A stretch of 7,082 bases of DNA from Ignavibacteria bacterium UBA961. GTDB lineage: Bacteria; Bacteroidota; Ignavibacteria; Kapaibacteriales; UBA961. This document shows positions 5,309 to 7,082 of the stretch, piece by piece. Position numbers and translations under genes: made by a program. The first letter of the stretch is position 1. The number at the start of each line of letters is the position of its first letter. The notes beneath the pieces were generated by a model. It ran no database searches and was not told the origin of the DNA. It worked only from the letters and a program-made list of their open reading frames with translations. The stretch is taken from positions 1 through 7,082 of the forward strand of contig DBCJ01000099.1 in assembly GCA_002293005.1 (NCBI GenBank). Direction: 5' to 3'.

Positions 5309-6780
5309 TCAGAAGATGTATTGAACTGTTGTTTACGAAAATACAGATAAAACGGTATTCCAAGTGCGACGAGCACCAAACCAAAAACGGAATTGATGAT
5401 CGGCATTGTTCCTTCAGCATACATCGCAATGTCATTGTATAATGTATATAGCACAAATCCAATCGCAAATAGCACAAATATGGCCGGCACAAATGGATAT
5501 CCCCATACTTTGTAAGGTCTTGGATGATTGGGCATTTTTTTGCGCAATACAAAAACACCGAATGCGCCCATGGCATAGAAAATCCAGGAGACAAAAATCA
5601 ACATGTCGGTGAGAGTGTCGAAGGTACCACTGAAGACCAATACAGATGACCAAATACCTTGAATGATCAAAGCATTGCCTGGAGTTTTAAAGGTCGGATG
5701 AACATTGCCCATTGATCGGAAAAACAATCCTTGTTTGGCCATTGCATAATACACTCTGGAACTCACGAGTATTGTTCCATTCGATGCGCCGAATGTTGAA
5801 ATCATGATCGCGATGGCAATGAATCCTGTTGCAAAAGATGCCAATGCAGGATTGATCGAAGAGAAAATTCCTTTAACCACATCGACTGCAACCAGTGAAG
5901 ATTGAGACATTGCATCGATTGGGAGAATATAGAGATATGCGAGATTGATCAGCACATAGACAGTGATGATGATCATCATGCCTAGGAATAATCCTCGAGG
6001 TATTGTCTTGGAAGGATTCTTTACTTCACCTGCTATATAAGTGATATTATTCCAGCCATCATATGCCCAAAAAGCTCCTGATAAAGCCATGACCATAGCT
6101 GAAATCAATGACCAATCTTGTGGTATGGCTCTTGTACCATTTGACAAGATGATATCCTGAGAGAAATTCATCATGCTTCCATTACCAATCAAAAAAGCCA
6201 TTCCTACGATGAATAGCAATGCCAAAACTTTGAGAGCAGTGAACATGACTTGTACAGTTCCACCCAGAGAGACACCTCGATAATTAATAAATGTAAGAAA
6301 GAGAATGGCCACGATAGTCAGAATCTTTGTACCAAAATCCTTCAATGGAAAGATGGACCCTATCAAAGGAAGATGCAATGACCAGGCTTCAAGATCGGGT
6401 GACAATTGAGGTAAAGGATATATGGAATGGACAGAATCGGCGAATATGAATGTGATGGATGCTATGGAGGCGGTTTGCACGACGCTAAACATTGACCAAC
6501 CATAGAGATATGCTGTGAATTCTCCATACATCATTCGGAAAAATTCATATTGACCGCCGGTTTTCGGTATCATGCCGGCTATCTCAGCATTTGTCAATGC
6601 CCCGAATAATGTCAATACACCTGCCAAAACCCAAATACCGATGAGTAATTCAGGAGAGCCGAGCTGTGAAGCCATGCTGGCTGGTTTTTTGAATATTCCG
6701 CTCCCAATCACTCCTCCAACAATAATCGAAACAGTTGTTATGAGACCCAATGTGGGAGTAAAGTCTTTTTGATCTTGCAT
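5305..6780 (-). CDS. APC-superfamily amino acid permease (LAT/SLC7-like)
   Basis: An integral inner-membrane transporter of about 491 residues with roughly 12 hydrophobic segments, the usual length for AA_permease_2 proteins. TM1 carries the family G-x-G-I-F motif (GSGIF, residues 26-30), whose backbone contacts the substrate's amino and carboxyl groups in known structures. PKTGGQYEFFR (~73-83) follows TM2. TM6 has SGAFWAYDGWNNITYIAGE (~234-252), the YDGW signature of LAT-like exchangers, then VKNPSKTIPRGL. This suggests uptake or exchange of a neutral amino acid; the substrate cannot be fixed from sequence. The frame also allows GTG 6786, which would overlap the thioesterase stop as GTGA. 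I prefer ATG 6780 because AAAGGG lies 5 nt upstream of it. It is the middle gene of a compact operon, overlapping the PilM-like gene by 4 nt. Confidence 0.9.
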   Translation of the reverse strand: MQDQKDFTPTLGLITTVSIIVGGVIGSGIFKKPASMASQLGSPELLIGIWVLAGVLTLFGALTNAEIAGMIPKTGGQYEFFRMMYGEFTAYLYGWSMFSVVQTASIASITFIFADSVHSIYPLPQLSPDLEAWSLHLPLIGSIFPLKDFGTKILTIVAILFLTFINYRGVSLGGTVQVMFTALKVLALLFIVGMAFLIGNGSMMNFSQDIILSNGTRAIPQDWSLISAMVMALSGAFWAYDGWNNITYIAGEVKNPSKTIPRGLFLGMMIIITVYVLINLAYLYILPIDAMSQSSLVAVDVVKGIFSSINPALASFATGFIAIAIMISTFGASNGTILVSSRVYYAMAKQGLFFRSMGNVHPTFKTPGNALIIQGIWSSVLVFSGTFDTLTDMLIFVSWIFYAMGAFGVFVLRKKMPNHPRPYKVWGYPFVPAIFVLFAIGFVLYTLYNDIAMYAEGTMPIINSVFGLVLVALGIPFYLYFRKQQFNTSSE

Positions 6781-6782
6781 GT

Positions 6783-7082
6783 TCACCCTTTGATACCGGG
6801 TTTGATGATAGCCATTGTTGTTGTTGCATGAGCAATTAATTCTTCATCGCCTTGTTCATTTATGCAATACACATGTGCTTCGCAAAAATGCATTGTTCTA
6901 CCTTGTTTGATCACAGAACCAATGGCTCTTAGCATGATGCCCTTTGCCGGTCTAAGATAGCTAACTTTGATTTCGGCCGTGACTGTATGTTCATCGGGAG
7001 CAACCAAAGTGAATCCTGCGAATCCGGCTGCTATATCTGCAATGGTAGCTGTCACTCCGCCATGCACAAGTCCGATTTGTTG
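6783..7082 (-). CDS. PaaI-type hotdog-fold thioesterase, C-terminal part (5' end outside window)
   Basis: The frame is open from the right edge (Q-Q-I-G-L-V-H-G-G...) to TGA at 6785-6783, giving 99 codons. The GTG at 7067 encodes an internal valine of the VHGG motif and is not a start. VHGGVTATIADIAAG is the active-site segment of PaaI/4HBT hotdog thioesterases, where the HGG turn and the acidic residue on the long central helix form the acyl-CoA site. The strands TVTAEIKVSYLRPAKG, MLRAIGSVIKQGRTMHFCEAHVY and LIAHATTTMAI complete the hotdog sheet. About 35-45 N-terminal residues are missing compared with the family's usual ~140. The likely reaction is hydrolysis of an acyl-CoA thioester in the cytoplasm; the acyl group is unknown. 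It is the first visible gene of the operon, and the operon promoter lies outside the window. Confidence 0.85.
   Translation of the reverse strand, partial: QQIGLVHGGVTATIADIAAGFAGFTLVAPDEHTVTAEIKVSYLRPAKGIMLRAIGSVIKQGRTMHFCEAHVYCINEQGDEELIAHATTTMAIIKPGIKG
6786..6791 (-). promoter_or_regulatory. Ribosome binding site (AAAGGG) deciding the permease start
   Basis: On the minus strand AAAGGG ends 5 nt before ATG 6780. It overlaps the final codons of the thioesterase. With respect to the alternative GTG at 6786 it has no usable spacing, so it supports ATG 6780 as the main start. Placement inside the upstream gene suggests coupled translation. Confidence 0.5.

Overview
The window looks like a chromosomal segment from a T9SS-bearing member of the Bacteroidota/Chlorobi superphylum. 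The main evidence is a complete type A T9SS C-terminal sorting domain on a large secreted beta-propeller protein. A VPS10/BNR 'glycosyl hydrolase' tail of a kind common in that group supports this. Base composition is moderately AT-rich and even across the genes, and I see no insertion sequence, phage gene, CRISPR array, tRNA or rRNA. The closer lineage (for example Ignavibacteria or Kapabacteria) is a guess.

Layout: (1) 1-951, plus strand: the 3' end of a VPS10/sortilin-like BNR protein, cut by the window edge. (2) 952-4074, minus strand: a complete 1040-residue exported protein with a signal peptide, about 11 Asp-box blades, two tandem beta-sandwich repeats and a T9SS sorting domain. Genes 1 and 2 meet tail to tail with no intergenic base; their stop codons together form TGATCA. 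Each gene appears to use an intrinsic terminator lying inside the 3' coding end of the other. (3) 4075-4384: a 310-bp intergenic stretch with candidate promoters, an operator-like dyad, a hairpin just after the next gene's stop, and a near-perfect Shine-Dalgarno sequence on the plus strand ahead of a small doubtful ORF. (4) 4385-7082, minus strand: a tightly packed three-gene operon, transcribed from the right edge: PaaI-type hotdog thioesterase (5' end missing), APC-superfamily amino acid permease, and a PilM-like actin-fold protein that seems to lack its nucleotide-binding acidic residues.

How the genes fit together: the two beta-propeller proteins are probably envelope or surface proteins, but they sit on opposite strands and are not co-transcribed. 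The thioesterase, permease and PilM-like genes are linked by start/stop overlaps or a 2-nt gap, so they are probably translated from one message, though no common pathway is evident. The most distinctive structural feature is the reciprocally embedded terminator pair at the 951/952 junction. The most intriguing protein is the PilM-like one, which has no pilus genes beside it in this window.
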